A stretch of 64,000 bases of DNA from Montifringilla adamsi (Eukaryota; Chordata; Aves; Passeriformes; Passeridae). Each line of letters begins with the position of its first letter. The stretch's first letter is position 1. The notes beneath the pieces were generated by a model that saw nothing but the letters and a program-made list of their open reading frames with translations, had not been told where the DNA came from and searched no databases. The DNA lies in NCBI GenBank assembly GCA_017590115.1, contig JAGGNK010008670.1, forward strand, positions 3,963,677 through 4,027,676. Reading direction: 5' to 3'. Below, piece by piece: positions 33,196 to 44,825 of the stretch. The translations under genes were made by a program, and so were the position numbers.

Positions 33196-36002
33196 GTAAG
33201 TTCACCTGGTGTAAAATTCCCAGATCTCTTTCTGCTCACATGTAAATACTTGTTTTAGAAGCACATTACTTGGCTTTTCTAAGTGGGAATACTTGTCACA
33301 TCAAACCTAAGTTAAATTTGTGAGAGCTTCACCATGGAAATAACATTTCTCATTAAGAGGGGTGGTAATTTCTTTCCTCTTTGGGCTGCAAGTAACCATT
33401 CAAGCTGGCTTGGCTTTGTTGGTTCTTGTTCTGTCCTAAGGTATACAGACTCTGGAAAATTCAGGCTGTTGTGAAAATTTTTGTTCTCCCATTTGACCTT
33501 TGAGTAGATTTTATGCAGCGTGTGCTGCAGCAGCTGAGCAAAGCAGAAAGGAGCTTGAAAATCAAGTATTACAAATGAATTCTTCATTTGTTATTTGTAC
33601 TCCAGCATGCACACATGGGCTGGATGGCAACCTGGCTTGCTGGCCACCCATCTCATGACTTGTGTGCAGGGTAGTGGTGCTTTGCTAAATGGCTATTTAG
33701 AAGCCCAAAGTCTGCTTGTTCAGCAAGAGCTTTCTGTTTAAACCACTTGTGCAGTGAAATATGCCAAAAAGAGGGGGTTTTAAGCAGCCCAAGTAATGAG
33801 CTGTGGGCCGGTATCTTGACAATAGTTAATAATAGACATCTTATTTTTTCCTAAAATACTGCTGCAAGTCTGTGCTGTGGTTCCAAAATACAGAGCTTTT
33901 TTGTCCCTTGGAGAGCTTCTACTTTAAATAATAGGACAAGCAGCAAAGAAACATTAATATCATAAATGTTCCCATTCATAGAAAACACAATTTTGGGGTA
34001 TAAACTTTAATAGGCTTTTAATGGTTTCTGCCCCATGACAGTTTCTTTTCAGTGTATTCAGTGTTTCTATGTCTGTTTGATGGCTGCTGGTTTGATAAAT
34101 CCATGTTGCCTGTTGGATGTTTTGTGGTGTGGATTTCAAAATAGCAGCAAGAGCAGCACAGATGGTTGAGCCCAAAAAGGGGTGCTGTGAGCTGACACCT
34201 TTCAGCACAAATTTCTGAAAAGTTAGTGTTGCAGTGAGGCTGACTGTAGTAACAGGTATTGTTACAGTGGTGCCAGTCTGCAGGAAGAGATTTTACCAGC
34301 AGATTCCCATGGAAGTCTGCAGTATGGCATGCTTCCACATGCTGAATTATTTGAAGATGCAGTCTCCTAGCAAAGAGACTTTGCTTTTCAACTGATAAAG
34401 ACATGTCAGTCTTTATTCTTGCAATGCCAGTGTAAGAAATGAACTACAGCATGGTGGATGCATCAGTGGAAATATTCTTCCATGTTCACACCTATAAATG
34501 CTGCTTTTCTGCCCACAGCAGCGGATTTCAGATAATGAGATCTTTCAGTTTCATCTGCAAAGATGAAAAAAACCCAGCTGAAATGAACAGTGGCACTAAT
34601 TTGGACTGGACTGATGCAAATGAAATTGTAAAACTTTCTGCAGTCTTCTGTTGCAGACCTGTGTAGCTCTTTCTTACAAAGCAATGTGTGAAATCAGAGT
34701 CAGAAGCTGTGGAAACCTGAGCAAAATCAATGGTGAGGGAGGTTTTTGGGTTTTTTTTTTTTTTTTTTTTTTTGTCCTGTGGATATTCATCTGGGAAGTA
34801 GAAAAGAGTAAAAAAAGTTTAAGAGGGCAGTGCTGGACTACAGTTTCCCTTTCCTTGTCCTGGGGGAGCTTAGGCTGCTTCAGTTGTCTTTTCATAGAAT
34901 CACAGAATGGTTTAGGTTAGAAGGGACCTTAAAGATCATCTCATTCCACCCCCCTGGCCTGGACAGGGACACCTTCCACCAGACCAGATTGCTCACAGCT
35001 CCATCCAGCCTGACCTTGAACAGCTCCAGGGATGGAGCAGCCACAACTTCTTTTCCTCATTTCTGTGTTGTGGGAGAGGTATCAGGTAGAACACGTAGAC
35101 ATTCCCTTTCCTTACACTCCTAGGGGAATTTATTTGCAGGATGTTCTGTTTGCTGTTCTGTCACCTCCTCACCACCTTTGCTGAGTCAGTAGTCAGAAAT
35201 GCTGACACATCCTTTGTGGTTGTCTTGGAGGACCCACGAAGAACAGTTGCCCTTGGCTAGGTCTTTCCCCATCCAGTAATAATGAATTAATTAAATCCCA
35301 TAGTCTGTGGAGCATCCTGGATGCCAAGCTTTGCCTTTCTCCTTAGCATTTCACTCTGAGTTTGTTCACCCCACAGTGCAAATACACTTTTGTTTCAATA
35401 TTTTAAGAGCAAAGTACTCTTGAGATTAATTCCTTTCTGTTCTTTGTGCTAACAAGAAAGCTGTAAGCTGTGTGCTTGATTGTCACAATTTTCTGTGGAG
35501 TTCTAGGCTGCAGTGCAACATCCACCTGCTCTTCATGGAACAGCTGTCACCGAGTCTCTGCTGATTCCTGCACTGACAGATCCTTGTTCCCTTTGACTTT
35601 GCGACAGTTTCTCATCATCTCTGCACTAAAACTTTTTTTTGATTCCTTGAGCTGGTCACAGTGTGTGGGGGAAATCTCACAGGGTGGGGGTTTTATAAAT
35701 CCAATCTCTACTAAAACTACTGGCTTTATGATTACACTGAAACCGTTACTTAACATTACACTGAAACCTATATATTTTTTTTCCTTAAAGAACAGTTTGT
35801 CCAACTAGCCTTGAAAAAAAAACATGTAATTTTTCATGTAACCCTTTTTAACAGTTTGAGTAGAAGTAATTCAATTCAACTTACTGTGTTTATAGAATTA
35901 CTTAAGAGCATCTAAAATAAGCAGATTGTTGGGTAATGAAATAGATATATATATATATATAAATAGATGCCTTATTTGAATAAGCAGATTGTTGGGTAAT
36001 GA

Positions 36003-36037
<35 letters not shown>

Positions 36038-39000
36038 GCCTTATTTCATTTACCTGAACGGTGAGGGAAGAATCCTGTTAGAAAAAGACTTAGTTTATTT
36101 ATGGTAACATTTCATTTTCTTTCCTAAATAAAAATTTGATTGCATGCTATGAGATGCATTTGCAAGATTCACACTAACGGGTAGGCAGTAAATTCAGCTT
36201 CCACTTAAAATAGGTAAAAAAGAAAAGAAAAAGCAAAAATCTGACCTAGTAATTTGAAAATAGAGATGACCTGATAATTTCATATGTAAATACGTAAGCA
36301 TGTTAAAATGTGAGTCCTGAAATATGGACAGATGTGATCTGAAGCAAAAATCAGATCACTGCATACTAGCTGCAGTATAAGTAGATTATATGTGATTATT
36401 TAAATTATTGAAATGATCTGAGTAAGTAGAAAAAACTTGGCAAGTGTCAGGATGAGGCCGTTTTTCTAGAGATTACTCAAATCTTTTTTATTTAAAGCCT
36501 TTTTATGAATTTACAACTCCAGAGCCTCTCTTCCTTGTGCCCTCCCTCCTTTCTGTCTGTGTTGGAAGTGATTTGAGGAGCTGCAGGGGTGGAGTTGAAT
36601 TTCAGTTTCATTGTGAGAGCTGAGTTTCCTGGGGTGGGAGTTTGGGTCAGGATTTGCTCCCTGCCAGGGTCAGGGTTGTTGGATTGTGCAGACCATGGCT
36701 CAGGTCACTGCCAGGGATCAAAAGGTTCTCTAAAGGTTTATTCCAGGGTGTGTAAATACAAACTTTTCTGATAATGTAGCACATAAGAAATTGTGAAGAT
36801 ATTAGAACACTACCTAAAGGTTTCAGTACAGGATTATGTAACTTTTTTAGCTTTATGGGCTGTTTTTTAATTGGGCAGCTTGTCAGAGGTACTGGGTCTG
36901 GCTGGAATGATGTTGACTTACTTTGTAGCAGCCTGTATGGTGCTGGGCTTTGGATTTTGTGGCTAAAACTGTGGCTAGCATGCCAATGTTCTGGCTGCTG
37001 CAATAAAACCTGGGATAGAAGGAGAAGAAAGAGGGTTTGGCATCCAGGTGGAGGCTGTTTGAGGGTGGCTGGGCAGTTGTCTCAGGGAGGGACTGCGCCA
37101 TGCCCTTTGCTTCACTTGTGTTTTTCTCTCTCCTTCACCTCTTAAACCAGCTTTATCTTCATCCAGGAGCTTTCTTGCTCTTTTCCATGCCCTGGGGTTG
37201 GTGCTGAGGGAGCAGCTCTGTGGGTGCTTGGCCTGGGGTCAGCCAACCACACCCTACCCAAACCCCCATGTCCCAAGGCTGTTCCAATACAGTGAAGTTA
37301 TCAATCCATTTCTGAACTATGAGAATATTGTAAATATATTATGGTGAGACGCCTTTCACTTGAAATTAAGAGCAATTTCACAGGGGAGCACAAAGTATCA
37401 CCAGGAATTTTGAGTAAAGAGTAGTTCGAAAACATTTCTTGAGACACAGAACAAGAATTGCTTTCCAAATGCAAAATACACAGAAGTTTTTAAGATTATA
37501 TATTCTGATGCACCTGGGTAAATTTTGTTTGCTACTGCAAAGGGAATGGCATTTTCATGCTACTGGGAGCAGTATTGCCTACTATGTAATAAAAATTTGT
37601 GATGACTGAAGAAAGTTCTGTCCCTGGAACACCAGCACACTGTTCCATTTAATTTTGAAATAAAGTATCTGGCAGGTGCTTACTTTATATAGACACATTA
37701 TTACAAAAGGCTCCTCCAACCTTTTGGGAATCCTAGTTTCTGCTTTCTGTTTCTCCCAAACTTGTTTAGAAGAGTTTTGGAAACTCAGCAGAGCTTTTAG
37801 ATAGGTCTGTAAAGACGTTTTCCTTTAATTTCATTGCTCTTTTGCCCACAGTGGTAAATTGGAGATCAAAGAATTCTGTGGCTTGCATCATCCTGCATCT
37901 TTGCCAAAGACACCCCATTTCCCAGTGCCCCAGTTTCTCTGGTGTACCTGTATTAAATGGTGTAAATGCCATTTCTCTGAGGAGTGTTTATGAAATGTAA
38001 ATAACCTGTATCCATATTTCAATTACCAATTTATTTTCTTTCCTTTAGGCAGAGCCACAGCAGAACCTGGAATTACCACAGTGGTATCCAGTTATAAAGC
38101 AAGAAGCAGAAACTGATCCTCAACCACCTTCCTTTTTCCACCCCAGGTAACTGAGTTTCCTATGTAGAACTATAAGCACTGACAAGTATTAAATACTTTT
38201 GACTATTTAGGGATAATTCAAACTGAAAAAAAATGTATTTGCAACCTGAACTGTTAGGAATACTCTTAAGGTATGACACAGGAATGATTTAACCCTAAAT
38301 TTTTATGTATTTCTTAGTGTAAAAACTAATGAACTGCTTATGAGTGTTTCTTGTTATAGGACTCAAGCTGTGTCCTGTGGGTGTTCTTCAGCAGGCAATA
38401 CAATTGAAATGTAATTAAAATTTCCCCTTTCTTAGTAGAAATGACAGAGGTAACTTTTGATCTTTCATATTGTAATACAATGCATACATATGGAAAGCTG
38501 CACAGGGCCTATTTACCATGAGGACAACTTAATTTCCTTTCAGAAAAGACTTCCAAGAGATGTCTGAAGGCTTTCTTCCACGGTGGAACAGGGCTGCAGC
38601 TGAATTGTCTGTGGGCTGGTTTCCTGGTTTTAGAAACCAAGTGCATTTCCTTGACTCCTTATCCAGTTTGTCACCTGCAGCAGTGAGGGAAATGGTTTTT
38701 CTTGATACTCCTCTTGCCCTCACCCCCTGTGGTTGCATAGGTCCTGAATTTGGGTCAGAGCAGACCCTTTTTGGTGCACGCACATCACACTGGTTCCCAC
38801 GCAAAGAAGGGAGTGGAGGAACTTGTGTGATGGGCTCTCATTTTCTGTTTCTGCCAGTGCCTTCCTTCAGAACCTGGAGAAAGGGAAGTGTTGAAGACAT
38901 CAATTGGAGCTCCAGTGGCACTGGTGATCTTGGCACTGACCTGAACACACCTGGGGCTCTCTTCCCTCTGTACTAGGCTGAGGTGAAGGGGGGACACAGG

Positions 39001-42000
39001 GATGCTCCCAGGAGTCCAGGAGCTGTGAAAATCCAAATGGAATCCCAGTGTACCTGGGAAGGAAGGTCCAGCATTGGTCTCAGATGTGCCCCAGTGTAGC
39101 TATGATATTTTATTAAAAATCCTTTCCTAGGATTTTTTCCCTCCTGAGGAGCTAGGAGCCTCAGGAAAGAAATGTAAACAATAACTATCTGCTGCTGTGG
39201 AATGCAACTGGTGCATCTTCCATTGGTCCATGTGGATTGTTTTCCATTGATGACCAGTCACAGCCACCTGTGCCAAGGCTGTGAGCAGTCACAGGATTTT
39301 TGTTATGCATTCTATTCTATTCTTGTTCTTTGTAGCCTTCTGATCTTTCTTTTCTCTCTGTTCTTTTAGTATAGTTTTTATGTAGTATTTTAATATAATA
39401 TATAACATAATAAATCAGCCTTCTGAGAAAAATGGAGTCAAGCCTTGTGTCTCCACACACAGAGAGTTCATCACAACACCCCAGGACTGCCAGAACACAG
39501 CTTTGTTACTTAAGTGAGGTGCTCATTCCCACTTCACTGATCATCTCCCATCCTCATAATACAAGGATTATGAAAATGCTGGAGACTCTGGATTCAGTGG
39601 CATTCTAATTTCACTGTTTGCATTTAAATGAAGCCTTCATATGATTTACTGTAATTTTTTTAAAATCCGCCATATTTGAAAAATCTACTTGTTTGATAGG
39701 CTCAAAACCTTATCTAGGTAATCTACTCAGTAGAGATTAAGTGGGTTGTTAGGCTTTCCATTTGCATAGGAAAAATTTAAAAAACTATGTGCGTATTTTT
39801 CATTGATGCTTTCACAGTTTGAACTCGTGTTAAATTAAACTTACTTCTCTCAACCAGCCATCATTTATTATATCTTTCACTATTAATTTTACTCTTCTGC
39901 TGTTTTTTTCAGTTACTACCTTTATATGTGTGATAAAGTGGTTGCCCCGAATGTGTCTCTTGCATCTCAGTATAAGGATGTTGCAAAAACATCAGTAAAA
40001 GCTTCAGAAGTTAATAAATCCTCACCTGGGCAGTCAGAGAAGAAGCTCAGTAGTGGAAAGCACAAAAAACCTGCCTCCTATCCAGAGCTTTCTCTTGAAG
40101 AACAGGAAAAAATTGACTTGAAAACTGGGGTGGAGCAGCCAAATAAACATTTAGGTGAGTGGTGAAAATTACATTGAAGGCTTTGATTTTTGTACCATGG
40201 AATTCTGGGGAGCTTTACACTGAGCTAGAATTTTGCGATGTCACTTTAGGTTTCCAAAAATTTCCTCCTCCTTTTTGTAATCTCAGTTTTCTTTGCATTT
40301 TTTTTCTGGAATTTGAGCTTTCTGTGGTTATTGTTCTCTGTTTTTTCCTGTGTAGATCCTCCCGTGTCAACTCGTTCTGCGAGAGGTGCAAAGCCTGAGC
40401 GCGTTTCTTCCAAAATCACCAGGGACTCTGGCCGTGCTGAGGGAGGTGCTGATGCACGAACCTTGTCCCCCACGCTCATGAAGGACATCAGCTGTGAGGA
40501 TGACAAGGGAAGGATCATGGAAGAAGTCATGAAAACCTACATCAAGCAGCAGGAGAAGCTGAACACGATTCTGCGGAGGAAGCAGCAGCTCCAAATGGTA
40601 CCGTGGCAGTCTGAGCGCATTTCCCCCTGGGCAGCAGGGAGCTGCTGTGGGCTTGCTGGCTCCACAGTCAGCATCCCAAACTGCATCATTTAGAAACACC
40701 AGAGCACACAGATCATCTTCCCCTCAGCTTAAATCCAGACACCAAATCTTCAATATCCCTTATGCTCATGGATTTTGAGCCTTTTAATAAGTGATGTCTC
40801 TTTAATTTGCAGCTGCTGGGTCCAAAGAGCTCCTGCTTTTGCTGTATGCTCTAAAATTTCTCAGTTTTCAGGTTTTTGAAGATGCAGACATCAGAATTCT
40901 AAGGAGTGGTCTTATCACTGTCCTGTATAAAAAAGAACACCACTTTCCTATTCCCATTTGCTAAGCTGTGCTTTTAGGGATTTTATTTTTAGTCTTTTCT
41001 TTAATAATGGATTATTTTAGATGCTGGTGTTCATTTGTGGCATTTCTGTTTTCTGAATTCAGTTAAATACTGTCTTTGCTTCTTGTATCCATGGAACAGA
41101 CCTAATCTTTTAATTTATTTTATTTTAATTTAAATGTTAATCTCAGAATCCAGGAGCTCAGATAGGGACCTAGAGCTACTGCTTTAAACTTGTTCTGCTG
41201 TTGGAGGTAAAGCTTATAGATAAGTTTAAAAAAACTGCAGGTTTAAAAATATCAAAATGTCAGTGGACAAAGAAATCAAACACTTAATTTTGTTTTATGG
41301 TGCTACACCTCTTGCATCTTCAAAGTATATTTTAGTAAATCAGTGCTTCTGCTACCTGAGGTTCACTGCTGGAAATGCAAATTTTTTTCTGAAAGCTCTG
41401 TGTACTTGGAAGTAGAAGTAATTTCTTAAAAATTAGAAGCATGGTACAGAATTGCATGCTGTCATTGATACGTAGATAAATACCATTATCAGGCTGTTGT
41501 TATTGGTAGTTACAAATGGTCTTTTTTGCCTCATTGGTTCCAGAAACACTTTTGAGTATTTTTTTAACTTTTCTGGTGTTAAGAGGAAGGAGTATGTGAT
41601 TTTGATCTTTCTTTACAGGAAGTGGAAATGTTAAGCAACTCTAAAGCTATGAAGGAACTGACTGAAGAGCAGCAGAATTTACAAAAAGAACTCGAATGTT
41701 TGCAAGCAGAGCATGCACAAAGAATGGAAGAATTTTATTTTGAGCAGAGAGACTTGGAGAAGAAACTGGACCAAGTGATGAAGCAAAAATGTAGCTGTGA
41801 CTCCAATTTGGAAAAAGATAAAGAAGCTGAATATGCAGCACAGGTGAGAAGGAAAGGTTTATTTCAAACAAAACATGTTTAGTGTCTCAGGAAATTGTGA
41901 AGTTGTTGTTCAGCCACCTGAAGGTTTCATTTTCTCTGTGTGTTCTGACACCACAGACAGATACCAAAATAGGTCAGGGACAGCAATATTTATTTTCCTG

Positions 42001-44825
42001 TTCCTTGATTGAAACTGAGGCAGAATGTAACTTACAGAAACATATGATATTATTGATGAAATATTAAACTTAAATATGAGGTCTGCTACATCCTCATTTA
42101 AAAGAAATTCTGTTTTTAATGTATATGGGCTTGCCCATGATACAGAATTATTATTATTTTATGTAAAAAAAAAAAATTCCAAACCTTGGAACCTTCTTTT
42201 TGTCAGATTAGCAGCATACCTTGCTGCTCCTCATGTTTCTTGGTGGTAGAACCTTCTGTAGTATCTGATGAGCCCCTTCTGGGCTCTACCAAAACATTGG
42301 GCCAAGAGTTTTCTTGGAAATGAAAATCATATTGGTGTATCTCATTCTTGCCTCTTGGATTCATATGTCAAAACCTGTGGAGTTGTTCTTTTCCCTCACT
42401 TTCCTTTTAGCTTTTACTATTGCTTCTTTATGTTGGAGGTTATTCCAATGGGAAAAAATATAATTAATGATAAAGGGAACCTTGGAATGCCCCTTTTAAA
42501 AATCAGCTGTAGTTATGATTAATTTTTTTTTTAATTTTGCACCATATCACAGAAAACTAATCTTAACAGGCTCATTTTAAAGAAAATGAACAAAATCTAA
42601 AACTTGAGCTCAGTAAAGCTCTGTGGTCCTTTGTTCACAGCTGTGTATATTTCCTGTTCAGACAGACTCAAACTTAGAAACAGGCACTACTTGAGAGACA
42701 GGTTTTGGTATTTTTGGTGAGTAGGGCAGAGACTTGCATCGTAAATCCTTCTCATGAATTTAATTTCATGACATCCCACTCCACTGATTCCTGGCCTTTG
42801 CTGCCAGAAATAATCCTCTCTGACTAAGGCCTGATTTACTAAACATCTGGTACAAGCCCTGTTAGTGCGAGTAACAACATGTTCTGATTTATGGAGATCA
42901 TCATGTACAGCATGTTTTATAGGGCTTGTGCAGCTTACTCCCTTTGGAGGGTGAAAACTGGATTGTTCCCCAAGGAGATTGGTTGTGTGTTTCTTTTGAA
43001 GTTTGAAAACTACGTACATTCCTTGTGTAAAAGTTTACTCTGTTATTACCTCTGTGCTAGATCTATTCACAACGTATAATTTGAACTTTTTTTTTTTTTT
43101 CCATTTATCACATCTTGCCTAGATTCTGGTTCCAAGAAGCACCAGAGTTAAGAGAGGTCTTGGGAACAGAGAACTTGCCCAAGCTGTGTATACAGCATTT
43201 TAAAAGAGCCTTAATCTGATGTGCTCTTGAAGCAGTTGCCCAGGCTGCCTTTTCTGTCTGAGAACTGTGGACTGGGGAGGAATCCTTGTGCATTAGACAG
43301 AATTAAGAATTTGGTATTTGCAGCTTGCTGAAAAGTCTCTTCTCCTTTCTAGGCCTGTCTGAATATGCACTGTCTTGTCCCCTTTTTTGACTTCTTTATT
43401 GAAATACTTGCTTCACCCTGTCAGCCACAGTAAGGCAGAATAACCAGTCCTGGAACCTTTCCTTAGAGCTGGAAATCAAAGCCAGGGATGTGTTGCAGCA
43501 TGCAGGCAGTGGGCACTGTTGCACTGCAGCACTTCACTGCATCACTTGTGCAGCAGTCAGGACTTGCATTAACAGCCTGTTGTTGGCTATGAACTGCTGA
43601 AGTATTTCTGATTGAAGAAGTGGGGATGAAATGTGGTCTTTCTCTAAAACCAGCACAGCCATCCCTTCAGTACATTCTGTAGCACTTGGTGAACTCCAGG
43701 AATACCCTGTATGTTCCTGCTCTTTCCTTCTCATGAGTTGTCGTCTTAATTCTCAGTGAGAGGGATGCTGAGTGATGATGCACATCAGGTAGATACCTAT
43801 CATTATAAAGGCAGATGGGTTTTTTTAGATGGAATTAAATTACAATAAATTATAAATAAATTGGATGGTTTTTTAGTAAAAAATAACCCCATGAATCAAT
43901 GGGAGGAGCATATCTGCTTTCCAGTCTCCTCCCTGTTTTAACTGCTGGTATTATACTATAAGCAATAAGTAACTTTCCCACTTAACTTAAAAAGATGTTT
44001 CCAGATGTCACTGTAAATAATTTTGGCGACATTCTAGCAAGTTTGAATCTTGCTGTATTCCAAAGAAGAAAAGAATACTTAATTTCTGTGTTTAAACACA
44101 AATTATATCACTAAAACACTTGTGTGGACTCAGGTTTATATTTGAACACATACACATAAACACACAGATGGTTATGTTCAGGATTTTCTGAATGTTTCAT
44201 TTATACTAAGGACTATCAGAAACAGTGTTGATTTTTTTTTCTTCTAGAAATACATTCAGGCTTTGAAATAAGGAAGTAATATTTTGTCAGGTAAGGGAAA
44301 TGGACATGAGAAATGAAAAAAATGCAGTTTGTTCTGGGATTTGTGACACATCCAATACAAACATCATCACAATTTTTCCCTGCAGATTCTGTGTGTTATT
44401 GACAGTCTGGTATGACTGTTCATATAGCTACAATTTATATGCATTTAAAAATTAGATTTTCTCATTTTTTTAAATTGTAGTATGATGTTTATGCAACTTT
44501 GCACATTGACATTGTTTGCTAATGGTGTAGCAGGTAAGTGCACAATTCTTGATAACCGCATCATTCTGGAGGATTGAAATATTTGGATGTATATATTGGC
44601 CACCTGTGACCCTTTGATATTTGCTGAAATTTACTCTGCCTCTGTGTCTCTTGTGTTTCACAGCTGGCAGAGTTGAGGCAGAGGTTGGATCATGCAGAGG
44701 CAGATAGACAGGAGCTCCAGGATGAACTGAGACAGGAACGAGAGGCCCGGGAAAAGCTGGAGATGATGATAAAGGAATTGAAGCTACAGATCCTGAAATC
44801 TTCAAAAAATGGGAAAGGAAAATAG
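32089..44825 (+). CDS. SKIL: SKIL (SnoN), SKI-like SMAD co-repressor (6 coding exons, 691 aa)
   Basis: Nuclear proto-oncoprotein that binds SMAD2/3 and SMAD4 and recruits NCoR/HDAC to silence TGF-beta target genes; TGF-beta triggers its degradation and later its re-expression. The exons join to 691 aa (human 684). Domains: disordered N terminus with a consensus sumoylation site around I52-E55; Ski/Sno/Dac homology domain about 140-240, including destruction-box-like RLCLPQVLN at 167-175; Smad4-binding SAND-like zinc domain about 258-360 with invariant Cys/His residues and [15 protein letters not shown] (319-333); sumoylation consensus VIKQE at K386; a variable Ser/Lys-rich middle region; and a long C-terminal coiled coil from about 510 to the end (heptad-rich, for dimerisation with SKI). 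The middle region is the least conserved part. All five coding introns are GT-AG. The start has a good context (G at -3 and +4). Confidence 0.98.
34893..35058 (-). mobile_element. CR1 LINE fragment (3' end), minus orientation
   Basis: Starts CATAGAATCACAGAATGG, the reverse complement of the CR1 3' terminal repeats, and continues through GGGACCTTAAAGATCATCTC and CAGGGATGGAGCAGCCACAA. About 165 bp, 5'-truncated, in the first coding intron of SKIL. Confidence 0.92.
35916..36046. repeat. Tandem duplication (63-bp period) with (TA)n cores
   Basis: AATAAGCAGATTGTTGGGTA ATGAAAT plus (TA)n plus AAATAGATGCCTTATTT occurs twice head to tail. The two TA cores differ in length, so the microsatellite has kept changing since the duplication. 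Confidence 0.92.
38049..38146 (+). CDS. SKIL: SKIL coding exon 2 (sumoylation site)
   Basis: 98 bases after TTCCTTTAG and before GTAACT. It encodes [20 protein letters not shown] and the following Pro-rich segment. [10 protein letters not shown] is conserved in vertebrate SnoN and contains sumoylation-consensus lysine K386. The residues before it differ from human. Confidence 0.95.
38147..39912 (+). other. SKIL intron after coding exon 2
   Basis: 1.8 kb. Its middle is occupied by a complete solo LTR (39095-39478). The remaining sequence, including a moderately GC-rich piece at about 38540-39090, is not recognised. Confidence 0.8.
39095..39478 (+). mobile_element. Solo LTR of an endogenous retrovirus (ERVK-like), 6-bp target duplication
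   Basis: A 384-bp element opens TGTAGCTATGA and ends TCATCACAACA (imperfect terminal inverted repeats, TG...CA) and is flanked on both sides by CCCCAG (39089-39094 and 39479-39484). A poly(A) signal AATAAA lies at 39409-39414, as expected near the R region of an LTR. The 6-bp duplication favours class II (ERVK-like). The body resembles LTRs I know from songbird genomes. No internal viral genes are present, so it is a solo LTR left by LTR-LTR recombination. It lies in the sense orientation in a SKIL intron. Confidence 0.88.
39913..40154 (+). CDS. SKIL: SKIL coding exon 3
   Basis: Begins after TTTTTTTCAG and ends before GTGAGT. It encodes [20 protein letters not shown] and then a Ser/Lys-rich, weakly conserved stretch ending in [13 protein letters not shown], which is conserved. 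The variable middle probably forms a disordered linker. Confidence 0.95.
40356..40597 (+). CDS. SKIL: SKIL coding exon 4
   Basis: After TCCTGTGTAG, before GTACCG. The first half ([11 protein letters not shown]...) is divergent. The second half, [38 protein letters not shown], is the conserved start of the C-terminal coiled coil. The donor GTACCG is weaker than consensus, but the next exon joins in frame exactly as in the family. Confidence 0.94.
40598..41618 (+). other. SKIL intron after coding exon 4
   Basis: 1.0 kb of AT-rich sequence with GT-AG ends. No repeat or gene recognised. Confidence 0.75.
41619..41843 (+). CDS. SKIL: SKIL coding exon 5 (coiled coil)
   Basis: 75 codons, [20 protein letters not shown] through KEAEYAAQ, a strongly heptad-patterned coiled coil used for SKI/SnoN dimerisation. 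Flanked by CTTTACAG and GTGAGA. Confidence 0.97.
41844..44663 (+). other. SKIL last intron
   Basis: 2.8 kb, AT-rich, GT-AG. Contains short A and T runs (near 42166 and 43087) but no recognisable mobile element or gene. Confidence 0.75.
44664..44825 (+). CDS. SKIL: SKIL coding exon 6 (stop)
   Basis: Encodes [20 protein letters not shown] through [14 protein letters not shown] and TAG at 44823-44825. It completes the coiled coil. Human ends TAKE where this copy has NGKGK, a small C-terminal difference. Confidence 0.97.
   Translation: MAELRQRLDHAEADRQELQDELRQEREAREKLEMMIKELKLQILKSSKNGKGK

Larger units (their letters stand above)
33196..38048 (+). other. SKIL intron after coding exon 1
   Basis: 4.9 kb. 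It contains a T run near 34750-34773, a CR1 fragment at 34893-35058 and a 63-bp-period duplication with (TA)n cores at 35916-36046. The rest is unremarkable AT-rich sequence. Confidence 0.8.
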
